Source: Clostridia bacterium
Lineage (GTDB): Bacteria > Bacillota > Clostridia > Oscillospirales > CAG-272
Assembly: GCA_017621695.1 (NCBI GenBank)
Contig: JAGASP010000073.1
Coordinates: forward strand, 1-53,985
Length of the DNA: 53,985 bases
Direction of reading: 5' to 3'
Shown piece by piece: positions 23,986-31,373 of the stretch (within the stretch, counting starts at the first letter, position 1; each line of letters starts with the position of its first letter). The notes under the pieces were generated by a model, which ran no database searches, had not been told where the DNA came from, and worked only from the letters and a program-made list of their open reading frames with translations. The position numbers were made by a program, and so were the translations under genes.

Positions 23986-25287
23986 TTACTTCACATAATC
24001 AAACTCAAACTCATAGATCGACACCGTATCGCCGTCCTTGCACCCTCTCTCCTCCAGCATCTCAAACACGCCGCTGTTCTGCAACACGCGCTGGAAGTAG
24101 TTGAGGGACTCGTAATCGTCGAAATTGATGCGACCCATGAGGTTGTAGATCCAGTCGCCCTCCACGTAGAAGGTGCGGTTCTCCTGGCGGATGACGGTGT
24201 CCTTGACACCCGCGCCGGGCAGATCGGACAGGAATGCCTCGCCCTCGCTGACCTCGCTCTCGTATACCGTGATGGGCGGCAGGAGCTTGAGACGCTCACT
24301 GACACGGAAGATCATGTCCTTGATGCCCTCGCCCGTGGCTGCGGAAACGTAGATCATCTCCCACTCGTTCTCGTCCACGAAGTCCTCAAAGGCCTTGATA
24401 TCCACCACTTCCTCGTCCAAAGCGTCGCACTTGTTGGCGATGATGATCTGAGGGCGGGTGGCCAGCTCGGGGCTGTACTTTGCCAGCTCGGAGTTGATGT
24501 TTTTCACGTCCTCGATGGGATCTCTGCCCTCAAAGCAGGAAATATCTACGACGTGCAGAAGCAGACGGCAACGGTCAATGTGGCGCAAAAAATCGTGACC
24601 CAGACCCGCGCCCTCGGCGGCACCGTCGATGAGTCCGGGAATGTCAGCTGCCACAAAGCCCTCGCCCTCGTGACCTGTGGAGACCACGCCTAAGTTGGGG
24701 GACAGGGTGGTGAAGTGGTAGTCGGCGATCTTGGGACGCGCCGAGCTGATCCGCGCCAGCAGGGAAGACTTACCCACGCTGGGATAGCCAATGAGACCCA
24801 CGTCGGCGATCATCTTCAGCTCCAGCTCCACCTCACGCTCCTCACCACGGGTGCCGTTTTTGGCAAACATGGGGGTCTGACGGGTGGCGGTGGCGAAATG
24901 ACGGTTGCCCCAGCCGCCGCGGCCGCCGCGACAGCAGATGAAGTCCGCGCCGTCGTTTTCCGACATATCGTGGATGACCTTGCCCGTGGCCGCGTCCTTG
25001 ATGAGCGTCCCTTCGGGTACCGTCAGCACCAAGTCGGGGGCGGTAGCACCGTGGAACTTCTTGGGCATACCGTTGCCGCCGTTCTCGGCGGTGAAATGAT
25101 GCTTGTAGCGGTAAGCGAGCAGGGTATTGGTACCCTTGTCCACGCGGAAGACGATGTTGCCGCCGTTACCGCCGTCGCCACCGTCGGGCCCGCCGTGGGA
25201 AATATACTTCTCGCGGTGAAAAGCGATGGCACCGTTGCCACCGTCACCGGCCTTGATCTTGATTTTTACATGGTCGAAGAATTGCAT
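23986..25287 (-). CDS. obgE: Obg-family GTPase
   Basis: A 433-residue protein with the three Obg domains: a Gly-rich N-terminal Obg fold (KIKAGDGGNGAIAFHREKY; GGPDGGDGGNGGNI), a central GTPase with GYPSVGKSSLL (G1, about 167-177), DIPGLIDGAAEG (G3), ANKCDAL (G4) and VSAATGEG (G5), and a C-terminal OCT domain (about 355-433). Obg binds the 50S subunit and is essential for ribosome maturation and stress or sporulation control. GAAAGGAG precedes the ATG. Confidence 0.96.
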   Translation of the reverse strand: MQFFDHVKIKIKAGDGGNGAIAFHREKYISHGGPDGGDGGNGGNIVFRVDKGTNTLLAYRYKHHFTAENGGNGMPKKFHGATAPDLVLTVPEGTLIKDAATGKVIHDMSENDGADFICCRGGRGGWGNRHFATATRQTPMFAKNGTRGEEREVELELKMIADVGLIGYPSVGKSSLLARISSARPKIADYHFTTLSPNLGVVSTGHEGEGFVAADIPGLIDGAAEGAGLGHDFLRHIDRCRLLLHVVDISCFEGRDPIEDVKNINSELAKYSPELATRPQIIIANKCDALDEEVVDIKAFEDFVDENEWEMIYVSAATGEGIKDMIFRVSERLKLLPPITVYESEVSEGEAFLSDLPGAGVKDTVIRQENRTFYVEGDWIYNLMGRINFDDYESLNYFQRVLQNSGVFEMLEERGCKDGDTVSIYEFEFDYVK

Positions 25288-25373
25288 ATGGTAGTTCTCC
25301 TTTCGTGGGGAGGATTATGTAGAAGAGTACAGGATAGATATCGGGTGTAGCGGGAAAGAAAATACACCACGAT

Positions 25374-25426
25374 CTTGCCTTCCCTTGGGGGAAGGTGTCG
25401 CTCACATATCGCGACGGATGAGGGTC
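25374..25426 (+). repeat. Family A palindromic repeat, copy A1 (left of the DUF559 gene)
   Basis: A 53-base element beginning CTTGCCTTCCC and ending GACGGATGAGGGTC. It contains a CTTCCC/GGGGAAG hairpin, then a variable stem GTCGC/GCGAC. It is the inverted partner of copy A2 at 25885-25937, with which it shares the first 24 and last 14 bases. Confidence 0.9.
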
Positions 25427-25460
25427 CCCCTTGGACAACCTCTTTTTAACGGGAAGAATG

Positions 25461-25829
25461 TTATTTCAGATCCTGTGCCGTTAAGCCCAGAAGCTTCAAA
25501 ATATCTTCACATACAGCTTGAAAGTTTCGGTTAATATCTTTGTTCGTGTACCGTATGACCGTAATACCAAGAGCCAATAGGGCTCGATCTTTATTATCAT
25601 CGGCTTCGCGGTTTTCCGGCAATTGGTGTTGCCGACCGTCGATTTCTATAGCAAGACTATGACTGTGAATATAGAAATCAATGATGTAGTTTCCAATGTT
25701 CTTTTGACGGTTTACGGTAAGGGGCAGACGCTTCAAGAAAAGATACCAAAGCTTTCTTTCTTCGTCAGTCATATTGCTTCGCAGCTCTTTAGCGAAGGGG
25801 ACGAGTTTTTTGTTATGATAAAGTGGCAT
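25461..25829 (-). CDS. Small DUF559 endonuclease-domain protein inside inverted family A repeats
   Basis: A 122-residue DUF559 protein (Vsr-like restriction-endonuclease fold). The core shows NMTDEERKLWYLF (about 19-31), NIGNYIIDFYIHSHSLAIEIDGRQH (about 45-69) with the D...E-x-D catalytic-type residues, and ITVIRYTNKDI (about 89-99). These small proteins are predicted DNA endonucleases, and no biological role is established. It is alone between obg and the NUDIX gene and has no good ribosome site. It is bracketed by 53-base inverted palindromic repeats A1 and A2. This arrangement suggests a repeat-associated or mobile unit (inference). Confidence 0.88.
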   Translation of the reverse strand: MPLYHNKKLVPFAKELRSNMTDEERKLWYLFLKRLPLTVNRQKNIGNYIIDFYIHSHSLAIEIDGRQHQLPENREADDNKDRALLALGITVIRYTNKDINRNFQAVCEDILKLLGLTAQDLK

Positions 25830-25884
25830 ATATCAAGTTTTGTAAGAAGTTATGATGACGGAACAGAGTGTCCTGTTATTGGGT

Positions 25885-25937
25885 GACCCTCATCCGTCAC
25901 GGCTATGCCGTGCCACCTTCCCCCAAGGGAAGGCAAG
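25885..25937 (-). repeat. Family A palindromic repeat, copy A2 (right of the DUF559 gene)
   Basis: On the minus strand it has the same ends as A1 and identical length, but its variable stem is CACGGC/GCCGTG instead of GTCGC/GCGAC. The stem is therefore replaced with pairing retained. Confidence 0.9.
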
Positions 25938-26000
25938 CGCGGGCGGGGAAAAGATTAAATTGGAACATGATTTCCGCGCGGGGAGAGAAATATGCTTTTT

Positions 26001-26468
26001 TTACGGTAAGCCGTACAAATATCCTTTGCCGTGTTTTGACTTGCTTTCATAGGGCAGAGAAACCAGTCCCTCCTGGGGACTCAATGCGCATTCGATCAGC
26101 TTCTTTGTAAGCTCCGGTACATCTTTCCGAGATAAGGATTCATTTACATCCATCCAAACTACAAGATCATTTTCCTCACGATCGGAGTCGGCCTCTCCTG
26201 CCACATATTCTGCAGAGAAGGCCACGTACCAATCATGTGCATTGAAACGAATGGCAATAATATTTTGGGGCTCAATGGTGATCTTGGTCTCCTCCAGAAA
26301 TTCTCGTTTCAAAGCATCCTGTGGAGTCTCGCCAAACTGTACAAATCCACCGGGGATGATAAACATTCCTTGCCCGTCTCCGTAGGTATGCCGTGCCAAA
26401 AGTACTTTGCCGTCTTTGATGAGCACTCCCGTCACTGATTGACCCCAGTTGGTATTTTCATGATTCAT
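26001..26468 (-). CDS. NUDIX hydrolase (MutT-like)
   Basis: A 155-residue NUDIX protein with signature GGFVQFGETPQDALKREFLEET (about 41-62), with conserved Gly, Glu and REFLEE positions intact. It is preceded by VTGVLIKDGKVLLARH, the usual first strand pair. The ATG at 26468 follows GAGG by 6 bases and lies 8 bases past the der stop, so it is the second gene of the der transcript; a TTG four codons earlier is the alternative start. The substrate is unknown. Confidence 0.85.
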   Translation of the reverse strand: MNHENTNWGQSVTGVLIKDGKVLLARHTYGDGQGMFIIPGGFVQFGETPQDALKREFLEETKITIEPQNIIAIRFNAHDWYVAFSAEYVAGEADSDREENDLVVWMDVNESLSRKDVPELTKKLIECALSPQEGLVSLPYESKSKHGKGYLYGLP

Positions 26469-26476
26469 GGGGTGCC

Positions 26477-27853
26477 TCAATCCTCCCCATCCTCACCCTT
26501 CTTCTTATCCCTCTTCACCTTAATATCCGGCTCGTCGCCCTTCTGCTTGATCACCATCTTGATGGGCGTACCCTTAAAGCCGTACACCTCCCGCAGGCAG
26601 TTTTCGATATAGCGCTGATAGGAGAAATGGAACAGCTCTGCCACGTTGCAGAACAGCACGAAGGTGGGAGGCGCCACCTGGGTCTGGGTCATATAATAGA
26701 TCTTGAGACGCTTGCCCTTGTCGGTGGGGGGCTGAACACGCATCATGGCCTCGCCCAGCACGTCGTTGAGCGCGCCCGTGCTGATGCGCACGTGGGAGGA
26801 CTCGTAAACCTCCTTGATGAGATCATACAGCCCCTCGGTGCGCTGTCCCGTCTTGGCAGACACGAAAGCGATGGGCGCGTAGGGCATATAAGCCAGGGAC
26901 GTGCGGATCTTGTCGGTGAAGGCCTTGACAGTAGAGTTGTCCTTTTCAATGCTGTCCCACTTGTTGACAACGATGATGGACGCCTTGCCCGCCTCGTGCG
27001 CGATGCCCGCGATCTTCTCGTCCTGCTCGGTGATACCCACGGACGCGTCGATCATGATGAGACACACGTCGGCACGCTCCACCGCCATGTGGGCGCGAAG
27101 CACGCTGTACTTCTCGATCTGATCCCCGATCTTGGACTGACGGCGAATGCCCGCCGTGTCAATGAAGGTAAAGGTACCGCGGTCGTTGACCACCTGGGTA
27201 TCCACCGCGTCACGGGTGGTGCCCGCGATGGAGGACACGATCATGCGGTTCTCGCCGAGGAAACGGTTGACGATGGAGGATTTGCCCGCGTTGGGCTTGC
27301 CGATGACAGCCACGCGGATGCCCTCATGCTCGTCGCCGTCGTCCTCCCAATCGGCGAGGCACTCACAGCAAGCGTCCAAAAGGTCGCCCGTGCCGCTGCC
27401 GTGGATAGAGGAGACCGCCACGGGGTCAATGGTCAGGCCCAATTCGTAGAACTCATAGAACTCAAAAGGCAGATCACCCACGCGGTCGCACTTGTTGATG
27501 CAGGGAATGATGGGCTTGCCGCTCTTTTTCAGCATGACGCAAATGTCGCGGTCGGCGGCGGTCAGTCCCGTGCGTACATCGCACATGAAGATGATCACGT
27601 CGGCATCTTCAATGGCGATCTCTGCCTGTATTTTCATCTGGGACAGGATGATATCGTCGGTCTTGGGCTCGATACCGCCCGTGTCGATGAGGGACAGCAC
27701 GCGGCCGTTCCATTCGGTCTCGCCGTAGATGCGGTCACGGGTGACACCGGGGGTGTCCTCCACGATGGAGCGACGCTCACCGATGAGCTTGTTGAACAAA
27801 GTAGATTTTCCCACGTTGGGACGGCCAACGATGGCGATGATGGGCTTTGACAT
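26477..27853 (-). CDS. der: Ribosome-assembly GTPase Der (EngA)
   Basis: A 458-residue double-GTPase. The first G domain has GRPNVGKSTLFN (about 9-20), DTPGV and NKCDRVGD; the second has GKPNAGKSSIVNRF (about 184-197), DTAGIRRQ and NKWDSIEKD. A C-terminal KH-like domain follows, then a charged tail (KVKRDKKKGEDGED). Der is essential for 50S maturation. The start at 27853 has AAAGGAG 8 bases upstream; the frame extends 25 codons further without support. The 27854-28215 interval upstream holds no gene, only the 30-base tandem repeats. Confidence 0.96.
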   Translation of the reverse strand: MSKPIIAIVGRPNVGKSTLFNKLIGERRSIVEDTPGVTRDRIYGETEWNGRVLSLIDTGGIEPKTDDIILSQMKIQAEIAIEDADVIIFMCDVRTGLTAADRDICVMLKKSGKPIIPCINKCDRVGDLPFEFYEFYELGLTIDPVAVSSIHGSGTGDLLDACCECLADWEDDGDEHEGIRVAVIGKPNAGKSSIVNRFLGENRMIVSSIAGTTRDAVDTQVVNDRGTFTFIDTAGIRRQSKIGDQIEKYSVLRAHMAVERADVCLIMIDASVGITEQDEKIAGIAHEAGKASIIVVNKWDSIEKDNSTVKAFTDKIRTSLAYMPYAPIAFVSAKTGQRTEGLYDLIKEVYESSHVRISTGALNDVLGEAMMRVQPPTDKGKRLKIYYMTQTQVAPPTFVLFCNVAELFHFSYQRYIENCLREVYGFKGTPIKMVIKQKGDEPDIKVKRDKKKGEDGED

Positions 27854-27930
27854 GGTGTATGGTCTCCTTTCGTTAAGGGGAATGAGTTGTATAAAAGTGG
27901 TTGATGTTTTGAACGAAAACATCAGCACCG

Positions 27931-28200
27931 GCGGTCATCCTGAGCGAGGGCGCCTACAATGCGGTCATCCTGAGCGAGGGCGCCTACAATGCGGTCATCC
28001 TGAGCAAGGGCGCCTACAATGCGGTCATCCTGAGCAAGGGCGCCTACAATGCGGTCATCCTGAGCGAGGGCACCTACAATGCGGTCATCCTGAGCGAGGG
28101 CGCCTACAATGCGGTCATCCTGAGCGAGGGCGCCTACAATGCGGTCATCCTGAGCGAGGGCACCTACAATGCGGTCATCCTGAGCGAGGGCGCTGCCCGA
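27931..28200. repeat. Tandem array of eight 30-base units plus a partial ninth
   Basis: The unit GCGGTCATCCTGAGCGAG plus GGCGCCTACAAT repeats eight times without spacers from 27931 to 28170. The ninth copy runs into the complete family B element at 28174-28213. Units 3 and 4 carry GAGCAAGG, and units 5 and 8 carry CACC, so homogenisation is incomplete. Each unit is the 5' half of the family B palindrome plus TACAAT. The frame is open through the array on the plus strand (peptide GHPERGRLQC repeats), but there is no sign of translation. Confidence 0.95.
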
Positions 28201-28213
28201 GTCGAAGGATCTC
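28174..28213 (+). repeat. Family B palindromic repeat, copy B1 (left of the GIY-YIG gene)
   Basis: A 40-base element from GTCATCCTGAGCGAGG to GAGTCGAAGGATCTC, with an inner stem GGGC-GCT-GCCC and an outer ATCCT/AGGAT pairing. It ends three bases from the GIY-YIG stop codon. Confidence 0.92.
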
Positions 28214-28215
28214 TT

Positions 28216-28497
28216 TTAATGAACCTTCGAGGATAAATCATCCCAATTTGGATTCATTTTTGCTATTAGCATATTCTTTTTTTCTCTTCTCCAACCCTTT
28301 AATTGCTTTTCTCGTGCGATTGCAGTCGAAGGATCGTGGAAGGCTTCGTAGTATATAAGTTTGTGAACGTGATATTTTTTTGTAAATCCGTCTATAAGAT
28401 CGTGCTGGTGTTCATACAGGCGGCGGGAAAGATTGTTTGTAATACCGATATAAAGGACAGTATTGATTTTATTGGTTAATATATAGACAAAAAACAT
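28216..28497 (-). CDS. Small GIY-YIG nuclease inside inverted family B repeats
   Basis: A 93-residue single-domain GIY-YIG protein (YhbQ/UPF0213-like). Motifs are FVYILTNKINTVLYIGIT (3-20) for the GIY-YIG strands, NNLSRRLYEH (21-30) with the catalytic Arg, and AIAREKQLKGWRREKK (58-73) with the metal-binding Glu. The family comprises predicted nucleases of mostly unknown role. The gene fills the space between B1 (ends 2 bases away) and B2 (9 bases from the start codon) almost exactly. There is no evident ribosome site; the upstream bases are the repeat itself. A repeat-associated mobile unit is my inference. Confidence 0.9.
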   Translation of the reverse strand: MFFVYILTNKINTVLYIGITNNLSRRLYEHQHDLIDGFTKKYHVHKLIYYEAFHDPSTAIAREKQLKGWRREKKNMLIAKMNPNWDDLSSKVH

Positions 28498-28506
28498 GAT
28501 TTATTT

Positions 28507-28546
28507 GAGATCCTTCGACTCGGACAGAGTCCTCGCTCAGGATGAC
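28507..28546 (-). repeat. Family B palindromic repeat, copy B2 (right of the GIY-YIG gene)
   Basis: The inverted copy of B1, again 40 bases. The inner stem is GGAC-TCT-GTCC instead of GGGC-GCT-GCCC, a paired change. It touches the stop codon of the DUF512 gene. Confidence 0.92.
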
Positions 28547-29859
28547 TACATTACCCCCAACATCTCCCTCACAAACTCGCCGCCGTCGTTCCGCCCGGGC
28601 ATGACAGGCACACCCAGCTTCTCGGACAGCTCCTCGGGGGTCATATCGTCGAGGAAAATATCCTCCCCCGCGCGCAACGTATTCTCAGGGAAGAACAGCA
28701 CGTCGCCCAGTTCCTTGCCCGCCAGCTGCTCGGCCATATCCTTGCCCGTCAGCAGACCTGCCACGGTGACGGACTCGCCGAAGAAGTGATTGACGATCTC
28801 GTAAACGTGGATGGTCAGCCCCTCCACCTGCGCCTCCAGCCGCGCGGCCATGGCCTTGATGGTGGGATAGGCCGCCACACCCGTGCAGATCGACACGGTA
28901 CGGGGGGCTTTGTACTCTGCTAAATCCTCCGCAAGGAAATTCATTTCGTCCTCAAATTCGGTCATGAGGGAGGTGATCATGCCCACGCCGTTCTCGATCT
29001 GGGCGTAGCCCTCGTAGTAGTCCTCAGAGGGTAGGGGACGACCCGCACGGAGATACAACTCGTCGGCGCAGAAGAATTTTCTTGATCCGCACTCGGCAAG
29101 ACACTTGTCCGCAAACGCTTCCACCTGATCGATAATTTGGGCGGCTTCCTCGGCGGTATAAGCGGTCAAGGGATAGAGCTTGTCTCTGTATTTGGTGAGT
29201 CCCGCAGGAACAATGGAAACGCTTTCCATAGCGTCTCCCAAGGCGTAGAGATCCCGCATGGATCGCTCCAATTCCTCCCCGTCGTTGATGCCGCGGCAAA
29301 GCACCAGTTGACCGCACAGCGTGATACCCGCTTTAGCGAGCTTGGGCAGATAATCCAAAACCAGTCCCGCCCGCTTGTTGTGCATCATCTTCACCCGCAG
29401 CTCGGGGTTGGTGGTATGCACCGAGACGTTGACCGGAGAGATATGCATCTCAATGATGCGGTCAATGTCCTTGTCAAAGAGGTTGGTCATGGTAATGAAA
29501 TTGCCGTGAAGGAAGGACAGGCGGCTGTCGTCGTCCTTGAAGTACAGCGTCTCCCGCATTCCCTTGGGAAGCTGATCAATGAAGCAGAAAATGCACTTGT
29601 TCTGACAGGAACGCTTTTTGTCCATGAGAGGCGTTTCAAAATCCAGACCGATATCGTCATATTCCTGCTTGCGGATCACGACCTCCAAGGGCTCGCCGTC
29701 GCGGAGCAGGGAAAGGGTGATGTTTGTGTTGGTCAGAAAGAAGCGATAATCCAAAACGTCGGAGATTTCCCGCCCGTTGATGGAAACGAGAACGTCTCCC
29801 GCAATAATACCTTTTCTTGCCGCGCGGCTGTTTTGTGCAACGTCAGTAATGGTTACCAT
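28546..29859 (-). CDS. PDZ / radical-SAM-like DUF512 protein
   Basis: A 437-residue protein. The N-terminal 70 residues form a PDZ-like domain (SRAARKGIIAGDVLVSINGR). A radical SAM-type cluster motif CQNKCIFC (CX3CX2C, about 87-94) follows, then FIDQLPKGMRETLYFKDDD, and the C-terminal DUF512 domain with CTGVAAYPTIKAMA (about 319-332). The family (also TIGR03279) is widely conserved in Clostridia next to der, as here, but its reaction is unknown. The ATG at 29859 is chosen for AGGGAG 6 bases upstream. Confidence 0.88.
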   Translation of the reverse strand: MVTITDVAQNSRAARKGIIAGDVLVSINGREISDVLDYRFFLTNTNITLSLLRDGEPLEVVIRKQEYDDIGLDFETPLMDKKRSCQNKCIFCFIDQLPKGMRETLYFKDDDSRLSFLHGNFITMTNLFDKDIDRIIEMHISPVNVSVHTTNPELRVKMMHNKRAGLVLDYLPKLAKAGITLCGQLVLCRGINDGEELERSMRDLYALGDAMESVSIVPAGLTKYRDKLYPLTAYTAEEAAQIIDQVEAFADKCLAECGSRKFFCADELYLRAGRPLPSEDYYEGYAQIENGVGMITSLMTEFEDEMNFLAEDLAEYKAPRTVSICTGVAAYPTIKAMAARLEAQVEGLTIHVYEIVNHFFGESVTVAGLLTGKDMAEQLAGKELGDVLFFPENTLRAGEDIFLDDMTPEELSEKLGVPVMPGRNDGGEFVREMLGVM

Positions 29860-29893
29860 GGCAAGCTCCCTTCTAAACATAACTAATCATTTT

Positions 29894-29922
29894 ATTATAT
29901 CACATCAAATGAAATATGTCAA
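29894..29922 (-). promoter_or_regulatory. Consensus promoter for the DUF512 gene
   Basis: On the minus strand TTGACA, 17 bases and TATAAT, 35 bases before the start. Confidence 0.87.
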
Positions 29923-30041
29923 ACGTTTTTGAGAATATTTTTACAAACCCGTGAAAATTTGATGTGTTCCTGTCTCCGATTATGTTGAACCGTACTTGAC
30001 GGTCACGGGATTATCTGTTGGATCGCCTCATATGACGGTTA

Positions 30042-30070
30042 TTGACAAAAAACACGGATGATGTTATAAT
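30042..30070 (+). promoter_or_regulatory. Consensus promoter for the M28 peptidase gene
   Basis: TTGACA (30042-30047), 17 bases, TATAAT (30065-30070) with extended TGT. The upstream in-frame TTG at 30042 is the -35 itself, so translation must start downstream. Confidence 0.9.
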
Positions 30071-30101
30071 GGTATCCGATCAACCGAAAGAAGGTATGCC
30101 T

Positions 30102-31058
30102 ATGACCGAAACAACAAAAACGGTATTTGAAAAGTACGAGATCCGAAAATCCCGTAAAGAAAAGACCGCATTTATGGAATACGTTCATTCCGTAGCCGCC
30201 GATGCGGGCTATGAATGCCGCATAGAAAAAGGATATTTTGCTGCCCGTAATATCGTGGTCGGTAATCCTGACACCGCCAAGGTGATCTATACCGCTCATT
30301 ATGACACCTGTGCGGTCATGCCGTTTCCCAACTTCATCACGCCGAAGAATGTGGGGATATATCTGCTCTATCAGATTTTGATTGCCGTGATCCTGATGAC
30401 AGCGCCCATACTTGTGTTGTCCGTGATTTTCGGTATCTGCTATTTTGTCAGCCTCGGTGGGTCGGTTGAATTCGTCATCGGTTTTTTGGTCGCACCGCTA
30501 TATTATCTTCTGCTGTTGCTGGAAATTTTCTTCATCCTGGCGGGTCCTGCTAACAAGCACACCGCCAACGACAATACTTCGGGAGTGACAACCCTTCTGG
30601 ATATCATGACTACTCTCCCCGAGGACCTGCGCGGAGATGCGGCGTTTATCTTTTTTGACTTGGAGGAAATGGGACTTTTCGGCTCGGCGGGTTATGCGAA
30701 TAAACACAAAGCTATCATGAAAAACACATTGCTTCTGAACTTTGATTGTGTTTCTGACGGAAACACGATTTTGTTTGCCCTCCGCAAGGGAGCAGAGCGC
30801 TATACCGAGGTCATCAAGTCATCCTTTCCCTCTACCGATATGCTTTCGGTAGACGTGATTTCCAAAGGGGTCTTTTATCCTTCAGATCAAGCCAATTTTA
30901 CCCGTGGTGTGGGTATCGCAGCCCTCAAAAAGACCAAGGGCGGTTTGCTCTACATGGATCGCATCCACACCGGGCGGGATACGGTCTACATGGAGGAGAA
31001 TATCGCCTACCTCACCGAGGGGGCTGTCCGTTTGGCGGAGAGCTTGAGCGAGAAGTAA
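30102..31058 (+). CDS. M28-type zinc peptidase with internal membrane segment
   Basis: A 318-residue M28-family aminopeptidase-like protein. Metal-binding motifs visible are YTAHYDTC (about 67-74), ANDNTSG (about 170-176), FFDLEEMGLFGSAGY (about 198-212) and NFDCV (about 224-228). Two hydrophobic helices (about 88-115 and 122-153) are inserted before the second metal motif, so the enzyme is membrane-anchored, which is unusual for M28. The ATG at 30102 is 7 bases after GAAGG; the ATG at 30096 is too close to it. It is a single-gene transcript with its own terminator. Confidence 0.85.
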   Translation: MTETTKTVFEKYEIRKSRKEKTAFMEYVHSVAADAGYECRIEKGYFAARNIVVGNPDTAKVIYTAHYDTCAVMPFPNFITPKNVGIYLLYQILIAVILMTAPILVLSVIFGICYFVSLGGSVEFVIGFLVAPLYYLLLLLEIFFILAGPANKHTANDNTSGVTTLLDIMTTLPEDLRGDAAFIFFDLEEMGLFGSAGYANKHKAIMKNTLLLNFDCVSDGNTILFALRKGAERYTEVIKSSFPSTDMLSVDVISKGVFYPSDQANFTRGVGIAALKKTKGGLLYMDRIHTGRDTVYMEENIAYLTEGAVRLAESLSEK

Positions 31059-31073
31059 GTTTTTCCACATAAG

Positions 31074-31111
31074 AAAAAGGATGACCTTTACAGATGAGGT
31101 CATCCTTTTCT
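31074..31111 (+). terminator. Terminator after the M28 peptidase gene
   Basis: Stem GAAAAAGGATGACCT / AGGTCATCCTTTTC with a 9-base loop, then TTTG. Confidence 0.9.
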
Positions 31112-31208
31112 TTGTGCGTTTTTGCAATTGTATGATTGAGGGAAATTGCCGTGTAACTATTCAGCCGTCTTTCAAATTGCAGTTTTTCGGTGGGTTCGAA
31201 AAAATGGT

Positions 31209-31308
31209 CGGTAGGGGGCGGCGCCTTCGACGCCCCGAAAAAAACATGGATCCGACAACATATTTTTGTCGATTTGTGACGGGCCGTCGTGGGCGCCGGC
31301 CCCTACCG
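31209..31308. repeat. Family C palindromic repeat, copy C1
   Basis: A 100-base element with ends CGGTAGGGG and CCCCTACCG and inner GGCGCC motifs near both ends. It includes a GACAA...TTGTC hairpin (31253-31270). It shares the GTAGGGGC, CCCGTC and ATCGACAAAA blocks with copy C2 at 48005-48108 in opposite orientation. It occupies most of the gap between the M28 and esterase genes. Confidence 0.8.
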
Positions 31309-31373
31309 TAGGCTTTTCGACAGACCGCTAGACCCAAATTTGAAACATGCGATCGCCCGGTCATGTGTAGAGA

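Noticed and set aside
27931..28200. CRISPR array
   Set aside because: The 30-base units are directly adjacent with no unique spacers, and no cas genes are present.
27729..28358. A long plus-strand frame encoding repeated GHPERGRLQC peptides
   Set aside because: It is the translation of the 30-base non-coding tandem array (30 is divisible by three, so the frame stays open), lies antisense to der at its start and has no ribosome site.
25374..28546. Insertion sequence or integrated phage
   Set aside because: No transposase, recombinase or phage gene is present; only the two small nucleases with flanking palindromes.
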